From Aurifilum marmelostoma (lineage: Eukaryota > Ascomycota > Sordariomycetes > Diaporthales > Cryphonectriaceae): a stretch of 64,000 nt of DNA. Where the stretch lies: positions 806,001 to 870,000 of the forward strand of contig JAMXSV010000005.1 in assembly GCA_027559495.1 (NCBI GenBank). The letters are read 5' to 3'. Below are positions 1 through 11,689 of this stretch, one piece after another. The position numbers and the translations under genes are program-made. The notes beneath the pieces are model-generated. The model ran no database searches. It was given only the letters and a program-made list of their open reading frames with translations, and was not told the DNA's origin. Position 1 is the stretch's first letter, and each line of letters opens with the position of its first letter.

Positions 1-1690
1 GCAAGCTGCATCCACCAACACAGCTAGCATGTCCACCCAGTATACCCTTGAGTCATCCAAAGTCGCTCGGGTCCCGTCATCCTGCGGACATTTCAGCCGC
101 CAATTTAGCTTTACCTACCATCAACCCACCATATGGTCTTTTCCATCACTATTACACACATCCAGTCGGAGTTTTCGAGACTTTGCTGACAACATTGGCA
201 ACGATACTGTCCTTTCCCATGCAATTCAACTGGGCTCCATCATCACCATTTCAGAGCCATGCATGGCCGCGCCAAGTCCTTCCAGCCATGGGATGTTGTT
301 CAATCGCTCATAGGAGCACCTTGGCTACGCAAGCCCAGCCTTTCAAACTTCGACAAGTTGCTCTCGACAACCGCAGCCTGGATCACCTCAGTCTTCTCAG
401 TCCGACTGCACCAGGACCAATGGATCGTTCCTCACTGATGATGCGGGCTCATCACCTCAGCAGCCTTCATCATCAACGTTCAATTGGACTCACTGCAGGC
501 CCATTTTCCAGCCCAGTGGTTTCAGCCCTTACATGAGCCTTTGCAACGCTCAGCTCTCAAACACGTGCGTATCAGGACGCACCTTCACATTTTCAGTCCA
601 CCTCAGCATTGCAAATGCTTGAGTCAATGAGCATCTGTGCTTCATCGTTGCACCCGACTAGTCCGTGTGAAAATTCTTTCCAGCAGACATGTGCTTTGAT
701 CCAGCTCAATCCCATCTGAAGCCCATCCGTCTGGCGACTCCCTCGCGTTTCACGCGCCTGCGAGCCAAATTTTCAGCTCTATCCGTCTCAAGCACATTGG
801 TGCATCAGTTCTTTGCGCTCCATGCTATGGCATCCAACACCCTGTCCAGCCTGTTTGGGCCCAGTCCTTTTCTTTGCATCCCGCACCAGCTCCTTCATGG
901 TGCAGAGACGCATTCCAAGTCAGTACAGTCCGCCATGAGGTTTAACCAAGCTGCAATCCCTGCCCCTCTATCCATCGTCGCGGTACAACGAGATTTCCTC
1001 AAAGAAGCTCGCCTCCGAGGTGCAATCGGCTTTTCGCGGCATACGCCTTAACCCATCACCGACGTGTGAACCAACTCAGGCCAGGTCGGTGGAGGTTCAC
1101 GCTTTCAGCAACCCAAAGTTCTTCGCCTGCCGGTACTCCGATTCACTCGAGGCACGATTGTGCACACCTCAAGCCCTGCGCCTCAATATGTTCGTACCTC
1201 GCGACACGTTTGCACGCAGCTGCGGCCCTACTTTGGGTCTCCAATGGCTTTTGAAATCACCTTGGCATTTGTGGGTACGTTTCTCTCCCTGATATTCGTT
1301 AATGTTCTGGTTTGGCCTGAAACATCCATAGCATATAATCATGTCCTGCCAAAGTATTAATTAATTAACGCGTTATGATCAGCGCTACTCATATGCAGAT
1401 CGAGAATTTACGCACCTCCCATGTGCATGACCCGAGTTTGTATAATCTTCATTTCTTCTTGCTGCTTTGCCTACTTTTCAAAGACGCTGACATCAACATT
1501 GGATCAGGCTTTCCCGTTACTCCACGATCACAGACCTGTGCGTTCCACTCCCTCTTCAGCATAGCCGACCTTGCTACTGCTACACCTGTCTCCTTGTCTT
1601 TTCTCTTTGAGCGTCTTTCTGGAGATAGCTGAACGAGGAAGCAGGCACATCTAAGACGGCCGGGCCAGTCTGAGGTCAGAAGCAAGTACA
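1..1690. other. no supported gene
   Basis: I see no convincing gene here. Several frames stay open for 60-160 codons on the plus strand, but their translations are rich in Ser, His and Pro, show no domain or motif, and overlap one another in different frames, as expected for chance frames in sequence of normal base composition. There is no AT-rich RIP signature. Confidence 0.5.
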
Positions 1691-1730
1691 AACTCTGGTG
1701 TAGCGGCGTTCCAGAAAGCACGGCTAGTCA

Positions 1731-2070
1731 TGCGTTCAACGCCGTCCTTCGCCACCGTAGGCGACTACCGGAACATCTACAGCCACGTCACCCAGGACAA
1801 GTAGGGCATCCTCAAGCCCCTCAACTATAAGTCCCACGAGCCGCGCATCACCCCGTTGCTCGACCCGGCTGTCCCAAGCCGAGCAGTGCTACGACTTGCT
1901 GCACGTCGGTACGAGCGCTCTGAGCGATTAGAAGGGGTGTGTGCTCTCGTCCGTGGGTCTGTTGATCATGCGACTGGAGGAGCTAGGCGAGGGGAGACAG
2001 AAGCCTATCAATCTTGCAGAGGTATGGGTTCGGTGATATCCGATATCGTTGGTATGTAAGTGTCTTCTTC
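1731..2070 (+). pseudogene. decayed cytochrome P450, N-terminal third
   Basis: Read in shifting plus frames, this stretch resembles the region before the I-helix of fungal P450s: a segment around 'DYRNIYSH', then 'SHEPRITPLLDPAV', then a block resembling 'HAEQ...ALSD...LIMRLEELGEG' and 'KPINLAE'. An intron donor GTATGTAAG follows at about 2051-2059, near the usual intron site of this family. At least one in-frame TAG (about 1803) and one frameshift (about 1870) break it, and no I-helix, ExxR or heme-binding part follows. It is a relic, not an expressed enzyme. The family assignment is by eye. Confidence 0.5.
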
Positions 2071-2099
2071 GTGTCACATCTGTTTAGTACCCCGCTAAG

Positions 2100-2640
2100 C
2101 CCAATAACAAGATCAGCGGCGGACAGGGACCTCGTATACGATGGGGCCAGGCCCGACACTTTCCTCGGCGCGGACGACCGAGTGGTTCATCTCAGTCTCC
2201 AGCTTGCCAAATTTCAACAGTCTCATGATTCTCACAGAATTTGTCAAAATCGAGTCTTGAGTGAGCTCAGATGCATGGTCGACGGGGCTCGAGCAACATC
2301 TTGATGGCTCGATTCATATCGTGAATCAGCGGTGTCATGTAAGTGATTCCTTTCCACGGCCCTGAACGACTTCGACAGCTTGAACAACTCTTTCTTTCAA
2401 GCAGTAGCCAACCTCTTCATGAACGTGGTTCTGTCTTATCCCAAGACCATCTAAGGAAATTGGTTCAACTCGGGCACTACAGTGAAGAGAGTTGAGAAAG
2501 GACGAAAGGGCGAATAGTCGGACGAAGAATTTTCTAGGGCTGTCCAGAGCCATGAGTGCTGGTCCAGCATGCCGCTGGCAGCCCTGGTTCAGTGATTCGC
2601 TGGTGCTTGCACATCGTCGAGCTCATGGATTAAGTATGCC
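2100..2640 (+). pseudogene. decayed reading frame, unknown product
   Basis: After a possible acceptor (AACAAG near 2110), plus-strand frames read like a conserved protein broken by stops. One segment contains 'LNDFDSLNNSFFQAVANLFM' (about 2364-2423) followed by 'NVVLSYPKTI', then a TAA, then a further protein-like segment to about 2630 with two more stops. I do not recognise the family. It may be a separate dead gene beside the P450 relic. The protein-like composition and recurrent frame are the only evidence. Confidence 0.3.
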
Positions 2641-2703
2641 TTTAGGGCTTCTCATTATACCTGACCTAAAATTGCTAATGGACAGCAGATTACTTGAGTC
2701 TTT

Positions 2704-3305
2704 TCAACCGTGTTTTCCAAACGTATTGATGTCGCACACGTCGAGCAACCACTTTCTCATGCGGGGCGTGACCTCGGGCTCATGCGTCCTCTTCGCCTCC
2801 TTGAACACACAAATACGGATGAGGTGCTTATCAAGCCAATTCACCATGATGCGCTTGCTTTTGCAATACTCCCCGAGAGTCGTCGAATCAAGATGGATGC
2901 CGGCCCACCCATCCCACTTGCGATGACATACCTTTCTGGCCTCGGGCCAGCCGCCGAACACTATGAGACTGGTGTAAGCATGCTACTTCATCAAGTGGCC
3001 TGATGCCTTCTTGTAAGTCTGCCCGCCAAGATAGAAGACTTACTCTCCATAGCATCACCCAACTTGATATTCCAGTCCGGGTGCCGCTTGTCCAGGGCAT
3101 GATAATGATCCACTTCTATAGCAGTGATAGACGGATCGGCGAGAAGAGTTGAATTGGCGATAAGCGCATCGGTATGGACAATCGGATGTCCAGCAATCAA
3201 CCTTGCAAGTGTTAATGGACATTGGCGCAGCAAAGGCAAAGACAACGAGACTCACCCACTGAATGCCATGATGGCTATCACAATGAAGCTCTTGAAGCCA
3301 CGCAT
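2704..3305 (-). CDS. small secreted four-cysteine protein
   Basis: Three exons on the minus strand (3305-3256, 3201-3044, 2960-2704) give 154 residues. Introns of 54 and 83 nt have GTGAGT and GTAAGT donors; joining them keeps frame. Residues 1-17 (MRGFKSFIVIAIMAFSG) form a short basic start plus a hydrophobic core, a good signal peptide, so the protein is probably secreted. The mature part has four cysteines (in CHRKW, EYCKSK, RICVF and DVCD), which could form two disulfides, and many Trp, His and Lys. I recognise no family. A secreted effector-like role is possible but is inference. The third-exon acceptor was chosen because it restores frame. Confidence 0.6.
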
Positions 3306-5114
3306 AGTGGAGGGGATATGGGGAGTTCTTAGGAAGGAAAGATGGATCAACCAGGGTGACTGAGTAGGACAGAGATGGGTTTTACAGGTGTGGATTTTGG
3401 TGGCTGAGAAGGACAGAGATGGGTTCTACAGGTGTGGATTTTGGGAAAGAAGAGAAATGGATTGGAGATGAAATGCGGAAGTATGATGAGGGGCGCAATG
3501 GATTTATATATCTCTGCACAAGGGAACACGAGCTTTCTAGCGTTCTCTGTGCGAAAATTTCGAGGCTGGGTATTGAGTGTTCATCGAAACCAATTGAACA
3601 AGTGGTGGCTGGTATCGCGCCAGTGCTATACACACTATCGCGTGCTGCACTTTTGACATTGAGCTATTTGACCAAAATGGAGATATATGACGCCTCGAAG
3701 TTATTTTAGTTTGAATTTTAGGTGGCACAGACTAGCGTATAAGGATTGGTACTGATGGCTGCTTCATTCTCGTACAACTTCGTTCCTATACTAATGTGTG
3801 TGGTGTTCAGAGACGCCACCCACTACCACATGCTGCAGCATAATGGCGCCGTGGTGGCGGATGAAGTCTCACACGGCCTCGAGGATATTGTCGGACAAAG
3901 TCGGCATCAAACCCCCAGTCTACGACTCCGCAGCGCTGAGGAGGTACCGCCCGGCGCCGACAGGAGCAGCATTCTAGTTCCAGTGTCCGGCACGAATGGC
4001 GTCCGGCCTTGAGAGCAGATTGCTTAGCACCCTACTCTTGCCTAAACCGACCAAAAGCTCGATTTTCTTGCGACAATAGGCAGCGTCCCAACGGACCTGA
4101 CCAGGAAAAGAGTTACTGTATGAGCTAAGGTTGACACCAAGGAGGACATAGATGACAACAACCTGAAATAATGGATGTTCAACGCGTTCCAGTCCAGTCT
4201 ACGGGGAGATCAAATATAGAACATCATACGGTTTGGACCAATCTCAAAAGCCAATCAACAGCAGTATCAGGACAAAAGTTGACCATGTGTCGGAAAGGAA
4301 AGGAAAAAAGAAAAAAAAAAAGAAAAAAGAAAAACCCCAGCCTTGAAAATGGAGTTTAAGAAGAATCCTAGTCAACGTCATGGCTGGGATGATGAGTGGC
4401 CCGATAGATGCTTCAGCACGATAGGCGCTGCAGAGGAGCTACATCGTTGATGGCGGTTGGAGGCGAGGTCTTGATCGAGTGGTTAGTCGGCGCATTCTCT
4501 TCCAGATCGTGTAGGCTGCTGTACGAGCCGAGAGACGGGATAACACCGCTTATAGTCAGGATCAAGACTATCAGTTCCCAGCTGATGGATGTAGAGAAAG
4601 GCAACTAAGTATTCGGGTAGGATCTGATGCTAGGGGCGTATTGACCTCGAGATCCCTCAAAGACCACCGCTCACCGTTCACAATCTATCTACAGTGCGGA
4701 TTTCCCAGCCAGAACTCGGTTCGCGAGCAGGATACTGTGGTAGACCAGTATTGTGGGTAACACTGAGCACCACGTTTGTCGCGCTTCGGACCACCACCGA
4801 GGATCGCGGCAACTGCGTTGCATTGTAGTAAATCGTGTGTTCCAGGATTAGATGTTGGCGGGGCACAGGAGTAGAATAGGACAAGATCTATATTTACAGC
4901 GTGGAGATTGATGAATTTTGTTTGACAACCTTGATATGACGTGAGAGATGCCCTGACTAGGGTACTTGAGTACTGTGTCGCTAGAGGAAGCCCGGCGGGG
5001 GAGTGGATACTACTTCACCTGTCATCGGGCTCACTTTTATATTTGTCCTGGCGCACTCCCATCCGTCTGTCCCTAGAGTTTTCACCATTCTTCTTACGAC
5101 TTGCCGATGGCTCT
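3306..5114. other. intergenic, no supported gene
   Basis: About 1.8 kb between divergent genes, so it holds both promoters. It contains a two-copy direct repeat (3366-3444) and a purine-rich A tract (about 4298-4337). A short protein-like frame at about 3886-3984 (around 'KPPVYDSAALRRYRPAPTG') ends at a TAG and may be a scrap of a lost gene, but I cannot name it. Confidence 0.45.
3366..3444 (+). repeat. tandem direct repeat, 44-bp period, two copies
   Basis: A 35-bp unit starting AGGACAGAGATGGGTT occurs at 3366-3400 and again at 3410-3444 with a single mismatch; the 9-bp linker differs in part from the sequence before the first copy. It lies about 60 bp upstream of the start of the secreted-protein gene, in its promoter region. 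Confidence 0.8.
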
Positions 5115-6276
5115 ATGACTCGCACAACTCCTGATATAGACTCTAAGATACCATTCGCAAGAGAGGAAACAGTGCTGAATCCTGTGGAAAAGGTCAGCCA
5201 GAAGACTTTCCTCGTAAGTCTTGTTGCTACAATTCTAAAGCATAACAAGCTCTTCTGATTCATCTGCAGGGTGTCACATGGGCTTTAACCGGCGTATCTT
5301 CCGTCTGTCTTTTGTTTCGCGTCGCTGTTCGTATCCGAGCTTTTCGCAGATTACAGGTGGATGACTACTTTGTGATAGCCGCATGGCTGATGCTGCTCAC
5401 CTCGACCATCATATGGCAGGTGAAGGCCCACATAATGTACCTGCTGTACGACATCACGACTGGGAAATCTGTATTCACGGATCAGTTTATTGCGGCGTAT
5501 GGGACCTTCATTCCCCATATTACCACCTTCTCGATCCTTTACTATTCGTGTATTTGGTCCATCAAGTTCTCTTTCCTCATCTTCTTCCGCAGATTGGGTT
5601 CCGGAACGCACGTACAGGCTTTTTCAATCTGGTGGTGGGTGGTCTGCGGCCTTACCATCGCAGGATGGGTGGCATGCATTGCAGACTTTGACTACAAGTG
5701 CTCCATAGGAGACATTGTGGTCATTCTTTGTAAGTCGGTTAGGCATGGGGATTCTGGTCTTTGATGTTTGTCGTCGACGGCGAACAAAGATATCTGGGGC
5801 AAGCTGAGTGTCCTCTTGCGGGACCTGTCAAGTTCCAAGCTCGGACTTTCTATGCTAATATGGCTGTTGATGTTTTTACCGATATTCTGATCGTCTCAAT
5901 ACCATTTCTTGTCCTGAGAAAGGTCCAGATCCCATGGAGGCAGAAGGTCGGCCTGTTTGCGATTTTCTCAGTCGCAATCCTCATCATGGTGGTTTCTGTC
6001 ATTCGTGCCACATTGGTCAAAGGCACGCAGAAGCACCTGCAGCAAGCTAGCATAGAATGGCTTTACTTTTGGTCAAATGCTGAGATGGGAGTGGGTAAGT
6101 CTTGTCGCCCAGGATGAAGTGGACCGTGTGCTCCTATGGAATTGAGGCCGAGTCTTGACTAACTTATTACTGTAACGTGTAAAGCCATTATGGTTGCATG
6201 CATCGCCTCCTTCCGCCAACTCTTTGTCTCCAGTCAGGCCGAGCAAGCAAGAAAGCCGAGCGGTGAGAGGCGATAG
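5115..6276 (+). CDS. SAT4/rhodopsin-type seven-helix membrane protein
   Basis: Four exons (5115-5213, 5270-5729, 5804-6094, 6185-6276) join in frame to 313 residues; introns are 56, 74 and 90 nt. The order of features matches the fungal rhodopsin-like integral membrane family (SAT4, Pth11-related): helix 1, then the 'RLQVDDYFVIAAW' segment, helices with 'IKFSFLIFFRRLG', a Cys-bearing loop, 'ALDV-TD'-like 'MAVDVFTDILIVSIPFLVLRKVQIPW', a sixth helix, and the 'VAIMVACIASFRQLF' end typical of helix 7. These proteins sit in the plasma membrane, and some are putative receptors; ligand unknown. The C-terminal tail is short: a TAG at 6274 closes it, while another frame beyond reads Ser/Thr-rich like a normal tail (to about 6391), so a recent frameshift in the tail is possible. 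Confidence 0.8.
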
Positions 6277-6639
6277 CTCGTCCGTCACTAGTACCTATAC
6301 AGTTTCTTCTCCCGTGTCATCCGCCTTACCTCGAGCAACAGCTCCGAGAGGATTGTCGACAAGCAATGGAGCAACGATTCTCTGGAAATGAGGGGAGGTG
6401 CGTTTTCACAGTCATCCGCGGTGCCTATGACTTCGGTAGGCATAGAGTGAACGATTCCGTTTGCCCAGCTTACCATGTCTATGGCGATTAAAGCTCATTC
6501 TACAAGCATTCGAAACATAATGTGATAGAGGCCTTCGGAAAATCGAAAGGGACAGAGTCTACGAGAATTGGGTACATCAATAACAGAATGTTTTATCTGT
6601 TTGGGTTTAAGGGTAATTGACGATGCAAAGTGATTAAAA

Positions 6640-6728
6640 CAATTAAAAGAAAACTAAAAAAAATAAAAAAAAAAATAAAAGAAAAGAAAAGAAAAGAAAG
6701 GGGAAAAAAGAAAGGGGAAAAAAGCGAA
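6640..6728. repeat. A/G-rich low-complexity tract
   Basis: An almost pure purine run on the plus strand: A-rich with T interruptions, then GAAAA repeated, then two copies of a GAAAGGGGAAAAAA-like unit. It lies about 360 bp downstream of the SAT4 gene. Confidence 0.8.
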
Positions 6729-9194
6729 GAGCGGGCTTTCCTCATGCGTTCTTTGCGCTGAAATAGATCCACTGTTGCCATGACCTTGACGAGACTCCCT
6801 GGGATTTGCGGTTATGATGCTATTTCTTCGTAATTTGCAGTCCTTACTTGCGTGTGCGCCGACAGAGATCCTTTCGGCCCGCCTACCACCAGTCGTTCCT
6901 CTCTAAAGCGCTGGTTCTAGAGTGTTGTAGTGGAATGTTGGTCCTTCCCTATGGCCAGGTGGCTCGCCTTGCGGAAATCGCCCGATATAGTGATATGAGG
7001 CTTAGCAGGTCTACTAATGCAGAGTACTTTTTAAACTCGCCAGCTGCTGAACTTCCATGGAGACACCACTGCCCTATCCCGGCCCTGGAGTGGGGCGGCC
7101 TAGGAGCCCACGCCAGCAGTGACAGCACCCCATTATATATCCACATACTGGGCCGGCCGTCGAGTGTGCACTGTGTAGCCGAGATAGGTGCTATATACTA
7201 CAGGATGGATCCGGAAGAGCTTGGTTCCATAGGGCGACTGATGACATTCTTTGACAATGATCTGGCATTCTTCTCTATAACCTCGGTCATAGGAAGCTTG
7301 TGGTGGGTTCTCGGAGCAACGTGCAGGAACTTTATCAAGTACTTTCACAATACAAGATTCAAGACTTGAGCCCATGTCAGTGGGAAGGGATCGCAGGGAA
7401 CGCAACGTAGCTGCCCACTATATGTCCACCCAGCTTTGGAAACGGCTTGATTCCTGCCTGTGTGGCCTCTTTCCTTATCGCCACACAAGGTCAGATTATA
7501 CATGATTACACTCTTCCTATCCTTGATATACTCTGGTATATGCTTTCCCAGCCCCATACCATTACCATGAAGAATACCTCTGTCCTGAGCTACTCTCGAC
7601 TACCCAATAGACCGCTGATGTTGCATCCCCGAACGATGGTGACAAATTGTACAGCAGCTCATCTATACAAACTAGAACCCAGGTTCCAGGCTCGACCTTC
7701 CACTGGAGTATCTATCTACATGATGGCACGGGGATCGGGTTGGCTGCATGTGACACTGCCATTTGTGGCTCACAATTATTAGTTGCAGGGTTTATGAAGT
7801 CCCCCCACGGCTGGTTACTTCTGTCTAGCTCTAACAGTGGATAGCGAGACAAGGATAAACCTGTTATTCTTCAGGATTCTCTTGCCATTCGAGGACCTAT
7901 TCTCCTAAGCCACCCGGGATCAGGCAGTCCCACTCTGCAAACAACAAACCTCATTGAGAAGAATGCTGAGCAGTGCCTAGCTTGCAATGGTCCTGGGCAT
8001 GTTGGCGCCTATGACTGTCCTTTTAGTATTACTTTAATTTTGCTTTTCTTATATGAATGTGCGTACTTGAAAAAGAATCAGAAGTAGATGTAGTACATAG
8101 TTAAGCCACAGAATACAATGATATGGCAGAGATCAGCGGCCTAAAGAGTACTGACACTGGGAGGCTAAAGTGCTCGTCTGCATGTATAGCATGGATGTGC
8201 TGTATACGTGGTTGACTTTGAAGCAGGGCTAGATAGAAGAGGCTTGTGCGGGTTTGCAGCCATTGGCCGTATGGCTCTTCACGCATTGCACTGAACAACA
8301 AAGGCTCTCACGTCCGGTTATTCTTGACAAGAGCAGCGAGCTCGAGGGAAACATTCAGTTTCAACAAATCAGTGGCGCACTTGCTTCCTTGTCAAGCTTT
8401 GTGACGTTAGACTTTGATACTTATGGATGTTGGGAATTGTAAAATACTCCTGTTTGTATTGACTTACCACAACCTCTCAACGATATTTTTGTGCCGGTGG
8501 ATCTGGAAATGGCCCCATAGACAGGCTCCATACTAAACGACAAACCGTCGCATAATTCAATCTCAACAACCCCAGCGAGCACTTTTTTATTTGAGAAAAA
8601 GAGCTTCAAAATGCTCTCTTGTTGACTTTCAGTAACAATCTTGAATCCCGTTCACGAGCCAGGGCCCTGTGCTGTGCCTTCATAGCCGCGGGTAGTGTTC
8701 CGTACTCCTCGTATTTCTCCGATATATTATTTTGTCAGTTTGCTCGTTGAATTCTTGGTGAACGAAAATAGCCGTTTAGAAGATAAGAAGACCGTAGGAG
8801 CGAGTGAGATGATATTGTCTCATCGATCTATTCAGGCGAGGCAGCTCTGTGTCCGTTTATCTAGATGTAAGCCATGGTGCCCGACACACCTTCGGGGTAT
8901 ATTTGAGGATCGCAGAGCCCATGCAACCAACAAATTCCAGGAGAGTCTGCCCGTACAGAACCTCAACAATGTATTCAAGAACATCGGCACGTGAACACAG
9001 TTTACTATGGTTCCGGGAGCTATGCCACAAACCTGACGAAATGGTCGAGGACTAGAGCAATTGGAGGGATCAGGGCAGGTCCATGAGCATCATAGGATGC
9101 GGAACAGCGGTCCGGTGAGAACAGTGTGCCCCGCACGATAGATGCCGCAACGAAGAGCGATTTGAAGACCCTTCTGATTCTTAGGTTCATAAAA

Positions 9195-9222
9195 GAAGCC
9201 CAGGGAAAGACTCCCGGGCTTC
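9195..9222. other. imperfect inverted repeat (hairpin)
   Basis: GAAGCCCAGGGA and TCCCGGGCTTC pair across a short A-rich loop with one bulged base. It sits in a gene-free stretch, so its role is unknown; it could be a regulatory palindrome or chance. Confidence 0.45.
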
Positions 9223-9908
9223 CACGACGTGAGTAAGTACCTTTACAGATTTAAAATGATTTTTTTTGGGCTGTGAATACATTTAATGATATTGTCTAAA
9301 TGGGTATCAAGGTAAGTTTTGATGTATAAGTGAGCCCATACCCTGTAGAGCCATCAATGTGTATTGATGCTATAGAAGACATAATAACACTTGTCAAATG
9401 AACTGTAAATACTACGGTGGCGGCGTATATGTCGCGTGGTGAATGCGCGAGCCGACAGCCAGCAACATCTAGGACGAAGAAGAAAGGGGCCGCTGAGAAG
9501 CAGCCTAGTTCTACAAGATAAGGACAGTATACCTAAGTGTTTTCTCAATGACTCGTCAGCAGTATAGACTCGGTCTAATGAATGGATACTATGTACCTAG
9601 GTACGCGCCCCCCAAGCGCTTATGCATTGACTGATTCCTTGACGGGTTCAAGGTCCCACTACCCGCGGGGAACCCTCCCTAGTAACCGCAGGGATATTAG
9701 GTGCGTCGGGTGCTTTCTTTTGTCTTCCAATTGGGACACGCGTTCTCACAACAGGAGGGAAAGATCCGTTGCGTACACTGTGGGAGAATAAACTTTTGTT
9801 CGCCAAAACGAAACATGCTACTTGCTTTCGAACATCCACGCCTCTGCCTCGCAATAGGACCAACTAAGTCTATAACTTTCTCTACCACCAACAACTTACC
9901 GCACCGCT

Positions 9909-11689
9909 ATGATCTTGCATCTTTTGCTCGGCCTCGCGCTATCCCACCTAGGATGGAGTTTGGTTTGTTTGGAAATCAATGTCCGCAAAGCACGCGCCCT
10001 GAACGTCCCTGTCGTGAGACTGCCCGTCGACCCGGTGAACTTCTTGTGGGTATTCCTGCAGAGTCATGTCTGGGGCCTCCTCGACCGGCTCCCTATCCCA
10101 TGGTCTTCATATCCTGATTTCGTCCGCTTCTCGTACCGCGGATGGCAGTTCAGGGAGAAGTCGAACCAAGCCGTACGATTCGGACCAGTCTGGGCTCTAG
10201 CAACCCCCGTCACATTCTATCTGCACTTTACTGATCCAGACGCCATCAACGAACTGTTTGTGAGACGATCACAATTCGTTCGACCTGTTAAAAATTATAG
10301 TAAGCAGGCCATCCGTTCTGCATCATTCTAGAGTGGTTTATATGACTGACAAGAAGGTTGTAAAAAGAGCTGCTAGAAGTCTATGGCCCTTGCATTTTCA
10401 CGGCGGGATGGGACGACTGGGCACGCCACCGCAAAGTCCTGGCGGCCCCATTCAACGACAGCATTATGCACTTCGTCTGGGACGAAAGCCTGCGTCAGTC
10501 CATGGCTATGTTGCGATCTTGGACTGAAAAGTCCCAAGCTGCCACCGGAATCAAAAGTATGCAGAGAGATACAAGGACTCTCTCGCTCAACGTGCTTGCA
10601 GCAACGGGCTTTCGCAAGTCTTACGATTTTCGTGGCTCGGCGGAAACAGCTCAGCAAGGCGAGGCCAGCAGCTACCGCGATGCCCTCCAGGCTGTTCTTG
10701 ATAATGCAATCCTCCTCATGATCATTCCATACAAATACTTGCGCGGTCCCCTGATCCCGAAGAAACTCGTAGGGATAGGCGACGCGGCACGGGTCTTTAA
10801 GACACATATGGAACAGATGCTCGAGGACGAAACGAATGCCTTGAGAAGAGGCAAGCCCGGTTCTGGCGGTATCATGAGTGCCTTTGTGCGAGCACTCGAC
10901 GTGCACGAGAAAGAAATTGTTACCCACCCGGCCGCAAAGGACAGCAAAGGGGGTAAAAAGGGTCTCTCGATCAACGAGATCTTTGGCAACATCTTCGTGA
11001 TCAATTTCGCAGGCCACGACACAACTGCCAACACTCTGGCATTCACCCTGCTCCTCCTGGCTGCTCACCGCGAAGTGCAGGCTTGGCTGGCGGAGGAGGT
11101 AGAAGCACTGCAAACTACTCTCAAAGGTGACGTGCCTGTTGAGGAATGGGACTACAAGGCCGTGTTTCCTGAACTTAAGCGTTGCCAGGCCGTCGTGCTC
11201 GAGACACTGCGCCTCTATCCGCCCATCATGTCTCTTCCGAAGTGGACAAAGGGAAGGGCGCAGGTGATACAGGTCGGCGATCAAACGCTGGCTATTCCTC
11301 CTGGTATCGGTACCTCTCCACATTTGCTCGCCATGCACACCCATCCAAGATACTGGACCGACCCATTGGTTTGGGAACCCTCACGTTGGATCGTAAGGTC
11401 CGACTCGGGTATCACCGGTGAGAACCTATGGACGCCTACCGCACATACCTATTTCCCGTGGTCTGCCGGGCCACAGAACTGTCCTGGAGCAAATTTTTCC
11501 AGAGTCGAGATGGTAGCGGTCCTAGCGTGCCTACTTAAAAGCCATCGTCTCGGAGTGAGGCGGGATCCCGGCGAAGGGGAAGAGGCTGCGAGGAAGCGGG
11601 TTATCAAGTGTATCAATAATGTGAATTTAGACATCCTCCTTAGGATGCGAGATGCGGATAGCGTGAGAATGACCTGCATAGCGGCTTGA
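9909..11689 (+). CDS. cytochrome P450-A (microsomal, cluster enzyme)
   Basis: Two exons (9909-10299 and 10377-11689; 77-nt intron, donor GTAAGC, acceptor CTGCTAG) give 567 residues. The N-terminus is a hydrophobic anchor for the ER membrane. All landmarks are present: 'YGP' and 'WARHRKVLAAPF' of the C-helix, I-helix 'AGHDTTANT' with the acid-alcohol pair, 'ETLR' (ExxR), and the heme loop 'FPWSAGPQNCPG' with Cys about 499. It would be a monooxygenase needing NADPH-P450 reductase. It resembles P450-D in overall organisation. It lies divergent from the diterpene synthase, with the truncated hydrolase between. I infer oxidation of the diterpene scaffold; the substrate cannot be read from sequence. 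Confidence 0.9.

Larger units (their letters stand above)
6277..9908. other. long intergenic region, no supported gene
   Basis: I find no gene in these 3.6 kb. A low-complexity purine tract (about 6640-6728) is the clearest feature. A frame of 173 codons at 6848-7369 has no recognisable motif and an odd composition, so I do not call it. An imperfect hairpin lies at 9195-9222. The last few hundred bases are the promoter of P450-A. Base composition is ordinary, without RIP. Confidence 0.45.

Noticed and set aside
48..536. Open plus-strand frame of 162 codons near the left edge
   Set aside because: No motif, biased composition and overlapping open frames; looks like chance.
6848..7369. Open plus-strand frame of 173 codons
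   Set aside because: No recognisable domain, no intron signals, and an opposite-strand frame overlaps it; not supported as a gene.
10373..11344. Long minus-strand frame of 323 codons opposite P450-A
   Set aside because: It is a shadow of the P450 exon, whose motifs are all on the plus strand.
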